DNA from: Myxococcales bacterium
Lineage (GTDB): Bacteria; Myxococcota; UBA796; SXON01
Length of the DNA stretch: 51,478 nt
NCBI GenBank assembly: GCA_009692585.1
Contig: SHYX01000034.1
Span: 1-51,478 of the forward strand
Reading direction: 5' to 3'
Part shown: positions 1-7,135 of the stretch, one piece after another
Layout: each line of letters opens with the position of its first letter
How positions within the stretch are numbered: position 1 is the first letter of the stretch
The notes under the pieces: generated by a model
The model's input: the letters and a program-made list of their open reading frames with translations, nothing else
The model's database searches: none
Told to the model about the DNA's origin: nothing
Program-made: the position numbers and the translations under genes

Positions 1-176
1 GGGGGTCTACGCGAGCGCGTAGGCGGGGCTGGCTGGCGGATCTGCGCCTCCCGGGCCACTCGGTGCCGATTCACCCGTAGAAGGCCGCCGTTTTCGCGTC
101 CGCCGCGCTTGCCGACCGCCACCGATAGGCGCGACGGTGCCAGGGTGTGCCTGCCGCCAGACCGTTCATGCTGCCT
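1..176. repeat. IS91-like element end, copy 1 (direct repeat)
   Basis: This block recurs at 2442-2617 in the same orientation with one mismatch (position 34 against 2475). It opens with the last codons of an IS91-like transposase reading frame (Gly-Val-Tyr-Ala-Ser-Ala-stop, seen in full context at the second copy), followed by about 155 bp of non-coding 3' end. The copies diverge after position 176. The window starts inside this copy, so any upstream transposase sequence is not visible. The repeat is directly seen; its assignment to an IS91-family end rests on the transposase remnant attached to copy 2. Confidence 0.75.
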
Positions 177-703
177 TCTATGAGGCGGCCGGTTGTGTCA
201 AGCAGGACTGTCGTATTTTTCTCCCTCTGTTGTGCAGCCGGGCTTGGCCCGGACTGCGGCTGGGCGCGCTCGGCCCTCGCTCAGGTTTCGAGCCCCAGCA
301 TCCACAGGCTGACGCCGAGAAGTCGACGTAGCCGGCGTTTGAGGCGTGACTGACCGAGGGGTTTCCCTCGCCCTCGTCTTCGCCCCCGGCGACCGTTGTT
401 TCGAGGCAGACGCGGCCTTCCCGTGGCCCATGCTTCTATCCGCACTCTTGGATGAACCGCTCGGGGTTCGGTGCATGCTGGGGTCCGAACCGTCGGAGGC
501 GCAAATTGCCTAGATGGCACGGGTGACCGTGAACGTCGCAGGATAGATTGCACGCCACCGACGTACGGTCCCCGAGATCGATGCCGATGGTGCAGGTGCT
601 ATAGTCGTTCATGGCCGGTGACTCCGTTTGAGCTTCGCTCTAATCAGGATGCACACTCTGCTCCGCGTGGAGCACCGGTCGCCTCATCCCCTCTCTCCTC
701 CGC
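177..703. other. Non-coding stretch, no supported gene
   Basis: Several overlapping open frames occur on both strands, but none shows a recognisable domain, a convincing start or protein-like composition. They are Arg/Pro/Ser-rich, as expected of shadow frames in GC-rich DNA. The stretch lies between an IS91-like end and a lipoprotein gene and may be decayed mobile-element or flanking DNA. Confidence 0.5.
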
Positions 704-732
704 TTGACAATTCCACCCGCTCTCGGGCTAGT
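704..732 (+). promoter_or_regulatory. Candidate sigma-70-type promoter
   Basis: A perfect TTGACA hexamer (704-709) is followed after 17 nt by GCTAGT (727-732), a weak match to TATAAT. The lipoprotein ATG at 740 lies only 8 nt downstream, so a transcript from here would be nearly leaderless. Position and hexamer are seen; promoter activity is inference. Confidence 0.35.
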
Positions 733-739
733 TGCGAAC

Positions 740-1792
740 ATGGTCGCCCTTCGCCCCGTCGCCGCTGCCGCGCTCCTCCTGGCCGTGAGCTTGCTCGTCA
801 GCTGCAGCGACTACCAGCTCGCCGTGAGCAAGGACGCGTACGCAATGAGCGACACGTCCAGCGAGTACGATGTGCGAGGTGAAACCTCGGAAGATATTGT
901 CGACGACGCCAGCGGGCTCGTTGATGTCGTAGAAGCCGACTCGGGGGAGGTCTCCGCCAACGCCTCGATCAACCTGATTTTTCAATACAGCAACTTCGGG
1001 AACGACGCTGGTCGCTGCGTTTTCGACGTTGCGTTCTACGAATTGGCGGAGGACGACGGTCTTGGCGACGGCGGCACTGCCCAGACCATCACGATGCCCG
1101 AGACCGCCGGAACGTGCGCGTTCACGATGTTCGACCCTGACGACGCCGGCTCCGGCGGCAGCATGACCGTCTTGGGCACGCTCGACGCGGGCGCCGAACT
1201 TCACGTGACCAACGACACTTTTGACATCACCCTCGCCCGATCGGAAGGCGCCGACGGCTCGGTTCGATACCGCTGGGACACCTGCAGCCACGACGCGTTC
1301 CCGTTCGCCCAAACGCTCTCGTTGATCGGTACGGCCGTCGACGGCCCGATCCTGGCGTTCGACCTGCCGGATGTCATCGCCGTCGGGCCCGACGTCGTGC
1401 AGCAGGTGCCCGCGACGACCGATCTGGAGGCCGGCATCCTCCCCCAGTTGCTGTCGTTGCCGCTGGAGTGGCAATGGGGCTGGAGCGCTGCTTTCCCCAG
1501 CACTTCAGCCGGGGCGGTGGACGTTTTCCAAATGTTCGTGCTGCGGAATCAACGCAGCGCCGACGACCAACTGCTCGAATCGCTGGCTTGTATGCCGACT
1601 GCAGACGGCTCGCTTACCGTGCCCGCAGCCGACCTCGCGCAGCTCACCCCCGATCCCGGCGACGACTCGACCTACGCCACTGCACAGCTTGATACTTACT
1701 TTTCCGGTGTCGCCGCCGAGGCGCCGTGGGGCCACACCTTGCGGGCCCAGTCGCTGATCAGCATGTCGGGGCTGTTGCGGTTGTCGCCGTAG
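740..1792 (+). CDS. Putative surface lipoprotein of unknown function
   Basis: The product is 350 aa. It begins with a hydrophobic signal segment and a lipobox ending L-V-S-C near residue 22, so it is probably lipid-anchored by a signal peptidase II route. The mature part is acidic and Asp/Gly/Ala-rich, with a few scattered cysteines and no domain that I recognise. ATG 740 was chosen because it places a short basic-hydrophobic signal directly before the lipobox; a TTG at 704 in the same frame coincides with a promoter-like TTGACA and is unlikely. The gene stands alone between two copies of an IS91-like end, so it could be passenger cargo. Its composition resembles the other lipoproteins of the window. 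Confidence 0.7.
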   Translation: MVALRPVAAAALLLAVSLLVSCSDYQLAVSKDAYAMSDTSSEYDVRGETSEDIVDDASGLVDVVEADSGEVSANASINLIFQYSNFGNDAGRCVFDVAFYELAEDDGLGDGGTAQTITMPETAGTCAFTMFDPDDAGSGGSMTVLGTLDAGAELHVTNDTFDITLARSEGADGSVRYRWDTCSHDAFPFAQTLSLIGTAVDGPILAFDLPDVIAVGPDVVQQVPATTDLEAGILPQLLSLPLEWQWGWSAAFPSTSAGAVDVFQMFVLRNQRSADDQLLESLACMPTADGSLTVPAADLAQLTPDPGDDSTYATAQLDTYFSGVAAEAPWGHTLRAQSLISMSGLLRLSP

Positions 1793-2199
1793 GGGCTACT
1801 CTCCCCGCGCCCACCCCAGTAAAAGCTCTCCTTCTTCATCCATAATCGCTGCTGCCTCTCCTCCATGGCCAGCGGGAAGAAGCGCCAGCCGTTCTGGTCC
1901 GTCTTGTCGGCGCGGGTGAACACACATGCGAACGGACTAAAACCTCGACGAACCATCGTACACCTCGATCGGTTGCGTACTCTCTAGGCTAGGTCCAAGG
2001 TCTTGAGATATTCATGACAAGTTGATTGTTTGTCGCGATGTGTGTGTGTTTCAGTCCCGACGCGGCAGCCGCCCGTCTACTACCCCAGGCCCCGCAACCC
2101 AAAGACCACCAGCTCGTCGGGACGCCCCACGATCCGCACCGGACCGAGGCTATCGAAGGTGGGGATACCGTCGCGACGGCCGGCCACGTCGACCAGTCC
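1793..2199. other. Intergenic stretch without supported gene
   Basis: No frame here has a recognisable product. The + frame that later encodes an IS91-like transposase tail stays open from 2026, but its first 59 codons do not resemble the family and are probably not transposase. Confidence 0.45.
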
Positions 2200-2463
2200 A
2201 GCTACGCGGGGATCCTCGCCGGGAACGCGGCGTGGCGCTCCGAAGTGGTGCCGAAAGTGCCGAGTTCGAGCGAGGCGGAGCGCGAGGCCCGCGCGTCGCT
2301 GCGACTGGCGAAGCGCGGGGCGGCCCGTGGCCGTGACAAGGTGGCAGGGGACGCCCCGGCGGGGTGGGCGGAGCTTCTGAAGAGGGTGTTCGGTGTCGGC
2401 TCCGGTCGACGGGCCCCCGCCCCACGCGGGGGCGGCGACGAGGGGGTCTACGCGAGCGCGTAG
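2200..2463 (+). pseudogene. IS91-like transposase, C-terminal remnant
   Basis: From about 2203 the frame reads Tyr-Ala-Gly-Ile-Leu-Ala-Gly-Asn-Ala-Ala-Trp-Arg, and further on Trp-Ala-Glu-Leu-Leu-Lys-Arg-Val-Phe-Gly-Val. This matches the pattern of IS91-type (Y2, rolling-circle) transposase C-termini, where a Tyr-x-Gly-Val-Leu-Ala block and a Trp-x-x-Leu-Leu-Lys-Arg-Val-Phe block precede a Cys-x-x-Cys-Gly-Gly motif. The cysteine motif is degenerate here (Gly-Arg-Arg-Ala-Pro...). The catalytic tyrosine and N-terminal zinc-binding parts are missing. The stop at 2461-2463 lies inside the 176-bp repeat. Family assignment is from memory of the motif pattern. Confidence 0.6.
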
Positions 2464-2617
2464 GCGGGGCTGGCGGGCGGATCTGCGCCTCCCGGGCCAC
2501 TCGGTGCCGATTCACCCGTAGAAGGCCGCCGTTTTCGCGTCCGCCGCGCTTGCCGACCGCCACCGATAGGCGCGACGGTGCCAGGGTGTGCCTGCCGCCA
2601 GACCGTTCATGCTGCCT
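2442..2617. repeat. IS91-like element end, copy 2 (direct repeat)
   Basis: Second copy of the block at 1-176, 175 of 176 bases identical and in the same orientation. Here it is joined to a longer transposase remnant, which identifies it as the 3' end of that element. The two copies enclose 2265 bp that include the lipoprotein gene at 740-1792. Confidence 0.8.
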
Positions 2618-2776
2618 CTCCTCGCGGCCGATGAACCAGGCCGCGTGAGCCATCGCCGTGCTCACAGTTCGATGCCCCTGCCGGCGGGACGCGGCGACGA
2701 TCTCCAGCCCGCGGTGCAGCGGCCGCCGACCGAAACGCAAGCGGGCTCAGGGCTCAACGATGCACTGCAACCAGCC
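2618..2776. other. Short intergenic stretch, nothing recognised
   Basis: Lies between the end of the IS91-like repeat and an inverted-repeat element. No coding frame or RNA feature is supported. Confidence 0.4.
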
Positions 2777-2805
2777 TCATTGTTGAGGGTAGAGTCCTGA
2801 CCCCC
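2777..2805. repeat. GGGGGTCAGGACTC-type inverted repeat, left copy
   Basis: On the minus strand this reads GGGGGTCAGGACTC, a 6-nt insertion, then CAACAATGA. The same string without the insertion and with one change (CAACGATGA) occurs on the plus strand at 5445-5466. The pair faces outward and brackets the 2.4-kb lipoprotein gene. Similar GGGGTCAGG-type strings are associated with IS200/REP-type elements in many bacteria; that link is from general knowledge and not shown here. Confidence 0.55.
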
Positions 2806-2896
2806 GCCTGCGCGGAGGAAGCACGAGCGCCACGAGGCGTTCCACGAGATCCTCGGGTGTGAACCGCAACGCCGTCGTGCTATCGGCGTAGGTGCG
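2777..2896 (-). pseudogene. IS91-like transposase internal fragment
   Basis: Read on the minus strand from 2896, the frame gives Tyr-Ala-Asp-Ser-Thr-Thr-Ala-Leu-Arg-Phe-Thr-Pro-Glu-Asp-Leu-Val-Glu-Arg-Leu-Val-. This resembles the segment of IS91-type transposases in which a Phe-Thr-Pro-Glu-Glu-Leu block precedes a Leu-Val-Pro-Pro-Pro-Arg block. It breaks off into the inverted repeat near 2805 and ends at a TGA (2777-2779). It is on the opposite strand to the remnant at 2200-2463, so at least two insertions or an inversion occurred. No start codon or catalytic region is present. Confidence 0.45.
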
Positions 2897-2898
2897 TC

Positions 2899-5301
2899 TT
2901 ACTCCCAGGAGTACACACCAGCCCCGCACCACAGCCCCTCGGGCCCGTCGCCGGCCAGGTCGCCAAACGAAATCCGGCCGGCGAGATCGGGCTCGTCGGT
3001 GTCGCTGTTGAGCTCATCGAGCGTGGCGTAGTCCACCGGGAGCCCGTCGACATAAAAATAGAGCCGGCTGTCGTCCGGATGCCAACTCACGGCGAGGACG
3101 TGGCTCGTGCTCCAGTCGACGCCCCCGAGAGAGGCGGCATCGTCGCGCGTCACGCTCACCCGAACCCAGTCGGCGTCATAGTCCGGGGCGTGGCCGCCGG
3201 TCGTGGAGTCGCCAAAGTGTGCGCGGCCCTGCCAGGTCGCGTAGGCTGCACCACAGATGGTCTCGGGGGCGATCAGGGCGGTCTCCATGCCATCGATGGA
3301 CAGCGTGAAGAGGTCCGTTCCGGCGTCGTGCTCGACGGAGATCTCCCGTGGGCTGGACCAGTCGAGCTCGGCGAGTGTCTCCATCGGGTAGGCCGTCGCC
3401 ACCACCCGTCCCAGCGTGTCCCCGCTGTCGTCGCCGTCGAGATCGAAGGCGATGACGCAGGTCCGCTCCTGCTCGGCCCACGCCAGGTGGATGTTGGGTG
3501 CTTCGTAGCTGTAGCCGGCGCTCACCAGGTCATCGCGCGGCTGGACGGTCGCCGCGACGGTATAGTCGGCCTCGGCGCGCAGCACCGCGTGCGGGTGGAA
3601 TGGCGAGAGCCAACCCCCGTAGTCGCCGGCGTTCTCGGTGTCGACGTCGGAGGCGAAGCGCACGGCGAGGGTGTCGCCTGCGTCCCAGACCATCGCGGGA
3701 TCGGCGGCGCTGCCATCGGGCTCCCAGAGCGGCGAGACCTCGTCAGGGCGGGCGTCCTCGACCTCCGCGGCGTCGTAGACCACCCGCGGCGCGGACATCG
3801 CCAGCGGACCGCCGAGCAGCAGGCCCCCCTCGGTCCCACCGTCTTCGGCGGCCGCGCGATCCGGGGCGAGCTGCCAGGTGCCGTCCTCGGACGCCCAGCG
3901 CAGCGCGAGCCCATCGGGGGCGCCCCTGTCGAGATCACCGAGCGGCTCGACCTTCACCGCGATCGCCCAGGGTGAATCGAGCAACAACAGGGGTGTCATG
4001 GGCGATAGGAGCCGTCCAAAGGCCCCGCCAGAGCGCAGGCATCCGTCCTGATCGCTCATCTCACCCTCGACCGACCAGTCCGCAGACCAGCCCTCCTCCA
4101 GGGTCGGCGTGGAGCCCAGGATCTGCTCCAGGCGATCACCGGCTTTCTCGGCCGCTCCCCACAGGTCCTGGCTCGTGAGATAGTCCTCTCGGTAGATCCA
4201 GAGACCGTCTGCGCCGCCCATGATCTGCTCGCGCGCGGCGCTGAGCAGCTCGTCTTCGGTCGAGAGGAAGCCGTAGTAGCTCGCCAGCGAGCTCAGCAGC
4301 CTGACCTCGTCGCCCACCGCGGCGCGGTTGTCGGCGACGATCTGGCGGTGCTCGTCGAGTGGATCGTCATAGACCGCCAGGAACAGGTCGTCGATGGCGC
4401 CCGTCTGCGACCACGCGGTGTAGTCGCGGCCATAGTCGGTGGCGTCCGCCACGGGGTCCGGGCCGCCGAAGCCGCCGATGCGCAGATTGGGGGCGCAGGC
4501 CAGCGCCGCTTCACGCAGCTCGGTGACGAATTCGGTCACGGATCGCGCGCGGATCTCGGCGAAGATGGTGTATTCGGGGGAGTCGGCGTCCACGTCGCGC
4601 GGGTCGAAACCGTGCTCGGAGATGCACTCCTCGATGACAGGCTCGTCATAGCCGTATTCGGGGGAGGGATAGCGCATGTAGTCGAGAAAGACACCATCGA
4701 CGTCATAGGCGCAGACCAGATCGAGAAACAGCGCGATCTTCTCCGCACGCGCGTCGGGGTACGAAAACGCCAGCGCGTCGGAGGGGTTGGGGTCGCCGGC
4801 GCTATCGCGCGTGATCCACTCGGGGTGCTCGGCCGCGAGGGGAGCGCTGTTGTAGACGGTGACCGAGGGGTAGACCCCCACGCCCGCCGCGTGGGCGGCC
4901 TCGATCTGGAGCACGAGCACGTCGGTGCCAGCGTCGAGCAGGGCCTGGTGGTCCGGGTCGTAGGGCGCGCGGTCCGTCTGCCACAGCACATAGTAGCCAC
5001 CGATGCTGGGGATCATCATGCCCACGCCGTAGCTGACAGCGCGCTCGGCCAGGGTGTCGGCCTCCTCCGCGCTGTCCGGTGGGCCCAGGCCGTAGACCAT
5101 CGGGCGCTCCACCACACGCGGGGTCCAGGGCGTCAGCGCCTCGGGGCTCACGCCGGTCTCGCCGGTCTCGCCCGTGTGACCGGTCTCGAGCGCGCCGGTG
5201 TGCGCCGGCTCGCTGTCCTCGAAGGCGTCGCGCGCTTTGTCGTCGACCCCGGGCGCGCGACAGGCGACGAGCAGACCCAAATACAGGCGCAACGAGCGCA
5301 T
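2899..5301 (-). CDS. Secreted GHL10-like glycoside hydrolase lipoprotein
   Basis: The product is 800 aa. A short signal with lipobox L-V-A-C (Cys16) is followed by a Thr/Gly/Glu-rich linker (repeats of His/Glu-Thr-Gly). Residues of about 70-420 resemble the GHL10 (PF02638-type) beta/alpha-barrel: a His-Pro-Glu-Trp block, then Tyr-Asp-Val-Asp-Gly-Val-Phe-Leu-Asp-Tyr-Met-Arg-Tyr-Pro, the segment that carries conserved acidic residues in this family. The C-terminal 350 residues are Asp/Trp-rich and beta-strand-like, perhaps a carbohydrate-binding or laminin-G-like region. ATG 5301 fits a basic-hydrophobic signal; an upstream frame to 5373 lacks support. The substrate cannot be read from sequence. 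The gene sits alone between outward-facing inverted repeats and transposase fragments, which suggests horizontal movement. Fold assignment is moderately sure, function is inferred. Confidence 0.7.
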   Translation of the reverse strand: MRSLRLYLGLLVACRAPGVDDKARDAFEDSEPAHTGALETGHTGETGETGVSPEALTPWTPRVVERPMVYGLGPPDSAEEADTLAERAVSYGVGMMIPSIGGYYVLWQTDRAPYDPDHQALLDAGTDVLVLQIEAAHAAGVGVYPSVTVYNSAPLAAEHPEWITRDSAGDPNPSDALAFSYPDARAEKIALFLDLVCAYDVDGVFLDYMRYPSPEYGYDEPVIEECISEHGFDPRDVDADSPEYTIFAEIRARSVTEFVTELREAALACAPNLRIGGFGGPDPVADATDYGRDYTAWSQTGAIDDLFLAVYDDPLDEHRQIVADNRAAVGDEVRLLSSLASYYGFLSTEDELLSAAREQIMGGADGLWIYREDYLTSQDLWGAAEKAGDRLEQILGSTPTLEEGWSADWSVEGEMSDQDGCLRSGGAFGRLLSPMTPLLLLDSPWAIAVKVEPLGDLDRGAPDGLALRWASEDGTWQLAPDRAAAEDGGTEGGLLLGGPLAMSAPRVVYDAAEVEDARPDEVSPLWEPDGSAADPAMVWDAGDTLAVRFASDVDTENAGDYGGWLSPFHPHAVLRAEADYTVAATVQPRDDLVSAGYSYEAPNIHLAWAEQERTCVIAFDLDGDDSGDTLGRVVATAYPMETLAELDWSSPREISVEHDAGTDLFTLSIDGMETALIAPETICGAAYATWQGRAHFGDSTTGGHAPDYDADWVRVSVTRDDAASLGGVDWSTSHVLAVSWHPDDSRLYFYVDGLPVDYATLDELNSDTDEPDLAGRISFGDLAGDGPEGLWCGAGVYSWE

Positions 5302-5369
5302 TGGACCTCCGCGTACAAGGTGGCGTTCCCAGCCAGCATACCACGGCAGACGATGGCCTCCGGCCGCGC

Positions 5370-5447
5370 TCATTCCGACAGCACCTCAATAACGGCCTGA
5401 AGCTCCGGATCGATGCCGGCCGCGAAGGTCTCCGCCGTGTCCGGGGG
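5370..5447 (-). pseudogene. C-terminal coding fragment, family unknown
   Basis: The minus strand ends a frame with Thr-Phe-Ala-Ala-Gly-Ile-Asp-Pro-Glu-Leu-Gln-Ala-Val-Ile-Glu-Val-Leu-Ser-Glu-stop, which has normal protein composition and codon use. Upstream it runs straight into the inverted repeat at 5445-5466, so only about 26 codons survive. It looks like the tail of a gene cut by the repeat element. No family assigned. Confidence 0.35.
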
Positions 5448-5466
5448 GGTCAGGACTCAACGATGA
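5445..5466. repeat. GGGGGTCAGGACTC-type inverted repeat, right copy
   Basis: Plus-strand partner of the copy at 2777-2805. The 14-bp core GGGGGTCAGGACTC is identical and is followed by CAACGATGA. Together the two copies bound a 2.7-kb segment holding the GHL10-like lipoprotein gene. Confidence 0.55.
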
Positions 5467-5523
5467 ACCTTCCCCCTTGAGCAGTCCACGTCAGCGCGCC
5501 AGGTCCCGCCCACTCCTCGGTCC

Positions 5524-5748
5524 TCACCCCGCCATCCGCTCCGGATCACCGAGCAACGGCCGCAGGAACTCTCCGCGAGGGCGGTCCCCACGGAGCTGGT
5601 CGAGCCGCTTCGCCTCCATCGGCGTCAACAGCACGGGCACCCGCACGGTGCGCTGCTCGTTGGGCATACGGCCCCGCTGGGACGCGGGCATAGGCTCCCC
5701 GAAGCGCTCGCGCCAGGCCACGGAGGCCTGCGCCTCTTCCCACCCCAT
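5524..5748 (-). CDS. Small ribbon-helix-helix-like protein, possibly truncated
   Basis: The product from ATG 5748 is 74 aa. Residues of about 34-66 read Arg-Thr-Val-Arg-Val-Pro-Val-Leu-Leu-Thr-Pro-Met-Glu-Ala-Lys-Arg-Leu-Asp followed by Arg-Pro-Arg-Gly-Glu-Phe-Leu-Arg. This is the pattern of ribbon-helix-helix DNA-binding or relaxosome-type small proteins: a short basic strand, then a helix starting with Thr-Pro-x-Glu. The open frame continues upstream of the ATG with protein-like composition (a Tyr-Pro-Phe-Ser-Thr-Tyr-Glu-Leu stretch) but finds no further start codon before a TGA, so the gene may have lost its 5' end. Mobile-element remnants lie on its 3' side. Function beyond probable DNA binding cannot be stated. 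Confidence 0.45.
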   Translation of the reverse strand: MGWEEAQASVAWRERFGEPMPASQRGRMPNEQRTVRVPVLLTPMEAKRLDQLRGDRPRGEFLRPLLGDPERMAG

Positions 5749-6139
5749 GAGCTCGTAGGTCGAGAACGGATACGGCGTCGAGGCGTCTTTCGGGTCCGCA
5801 CAGCCCGAGTTCCCCGTTGTGTGTCACACGCTCAGCCTGGTCGTGCGCGGGCGCCCGCCGCTGAGCCTCTGAAACGTGGACTTTCGGCTCGATGCGGACG
5901 ACGGCGATGGGGACACGATGTACGGACACGACCTGGCGCTGGAAGCGGAGGCGGAGCTCGACGTGGATGAAGTGCTCCTGCTCGGGGCGTCGGACCACTC
6001 AAGACACCCAGACTGCTTGAAACCCGCGAAGCGTCTGGCGGGGCCCGTTTTTCAGCGGCCTGGTAGTACCTGCTAGTACCTCGCGATCCGCATCGCGTGG
6101 TCACCGCTACGTTACCCCCACCCCGACCCCGCTCTGTCG
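5749..6139. other. Intergenic stretch, no supported gene
   Basis: Aside from the start-less upstream extension of the small minus-strand gene (to about 5825), nothing convincing is present. A 66-codon plus frame at 5876-6076 has an acidic N-terminal half, but no recognisable family or ribosome-binding site. Confidence 0.4.
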
Positions 6140-7135
6140 ATGCTCACCCTCCTCGCCATCCTCCTCGCCTGCACCACCACGCCCGCCGGCACGCCGCCGC
6201 TGGGAAGGATCGCCTTCGTGGCTGAGAATGGCGGGATTCCCGAGACCTGGGCTGTCGTGTTTCCGTCGTTCACGCCAGCGCCGCTTGCCGGCGCCGGCAG
6301 CTTCCCCGGAGCGCCGGATCCGCTGGGAACGGAAACGCTCCTGGTGACATCGAACGAAGTGGCGGGCGTCCACCGCGAGCAGCTGTGGTTGGTTCCCTTC
6401 GCGGACGCACCGCCCAGGGCGTTGGCGCCGGCCGCCGAGTTCATCCGCAACCCGGCCTGGTCCTCCGACGGCCAGAGCGTCGTCTTCGAGTCGAGCGCGC
6501 TGAGCTTCCGGGACCTGTTCGTGGTCCCGCGGGACGGAGGAGAGGCAGTCAGGCTCACCGACGCTCCCGGCGGGAGCTTCGACCCGATACCCTCACCCGA
6601 CGGCACCACGATTACCTACGCATCAAGTCGCGACGGAGACCTCGAGATCTACGCCCAGGTGCTCGATCTCGGTCCCACCCGCCGGCTCACCAGCGTCCCT
6701 GGCGAGGACCGGCGCCCCGCCTTTCGGCCCGACGGCGGGCGCATCGGATGGCTGGCGACCCGCGACGGTCGCGCCCGGGTGTGGACGATGGCCGCCGACG
6801 GCAGTGACGCGTTGCCGCTCTTGGCAGACACCCGCCCCGTGGAGCACCTGGACTTCGCGTGGTCGCCCGACGGCATCCGCGTCGTGCTCGTCGAACAGGC
6901 GTCGCCGACGGCCTTGGACGTCGTGATCGTGGACGCCGTGCGTCGCCGCGAGCTGGCACGGCTCACCGGCGGCATCAACGAACAACCGGCGTGGTCGCCG
7001 GACGGGGCGTGGCTGGTGTTCTCGTCCACCCGCTCCGGCGACCGCGACCTGTGGTTGGTGCGCCCGGACGGGACCGACCTTCGACAGCTCACGACGCGGG
7101 AGGGTGCGGACTGGTTGCCGCGCTGGGGGCGGTGA
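6140..7135 (+). CDS. TolB-like beta-propeller lipoprotein (PD40 repeats)
   Basis: The product is 331 aa. A very short signal and lipobox (L-L-A-C, Cys11) begin the protein. The mature part consists of WD40-like PD40 repeats typical of TolB-type six-bladed propellers: Pro-Ala-Trp-Ser-Ser-Asp-Gly, Asp-Pro-Ile-Pro-Ser-Pro-Asp-Gly, Pro-Ala-Phe-Arg-Pro-Asp-Gly, Phe-Ala-Trp-Ser-Pro-Asp-Gly and Pro-Ala-Trp-Ser-Pro-Asp-Gly, spaced about 40-45 residues apart. It lacks the N-terminal domain of true TolB and has no pal/tolA neighbours, so it is more likely a generic outer-membrane or periplasmic propeller lipoprotein than the Tol-Pal component. Its 3' end overlaps the convergent helicase gene by 47 nt. 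Confidence 0.8.
   Translation: MLTLLAILLACTTTPAGTPPLGRIAFVAENGGIPETWAVVFPSFTPAPLAGAGSFPGAPDPLGTETLLVTSNEVAGVHREQLWLVPFADAPPRALAPAAEFIRNPAWSSDGQSVVFESSALSFRDLFVVPRDGGEAVRLTDAPGGSFDPIPSPDGTTITYASSRDGDLEIYAQVLDLGPTRRLTSVPGEDRRPAFRPDGGRIGWLATRDGRARVWTMAADGSDALPLLADTRPVEHLDFAWSPDGIRVVLVEQASPTALDVVIVDAVRRRELARLTGGINEQPAWSPDGAWLVFSSTRSGDRDLWLVRPDGTDLRQLTTREGADWLPRWGR

Noticed and set aside
2026..2199. N-terminal half of the plus frame that ends in the IS91-like transposase tail
   Set aside because: Its residues do not match the transposase family, so I did not include it in the pseudogene.
3079..3975. 298-codon plus frame opposite the GHL10-like gene
   Set aside because: Shadow of a well-supported minus-strand coding gene; no domain or ribosome-binding site.
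5876..6076. 66-codon plus frame with an acidic start
   Set aside because: No ribosome-binding site, no family, and the C-terminal half is of non-protein-like composition.
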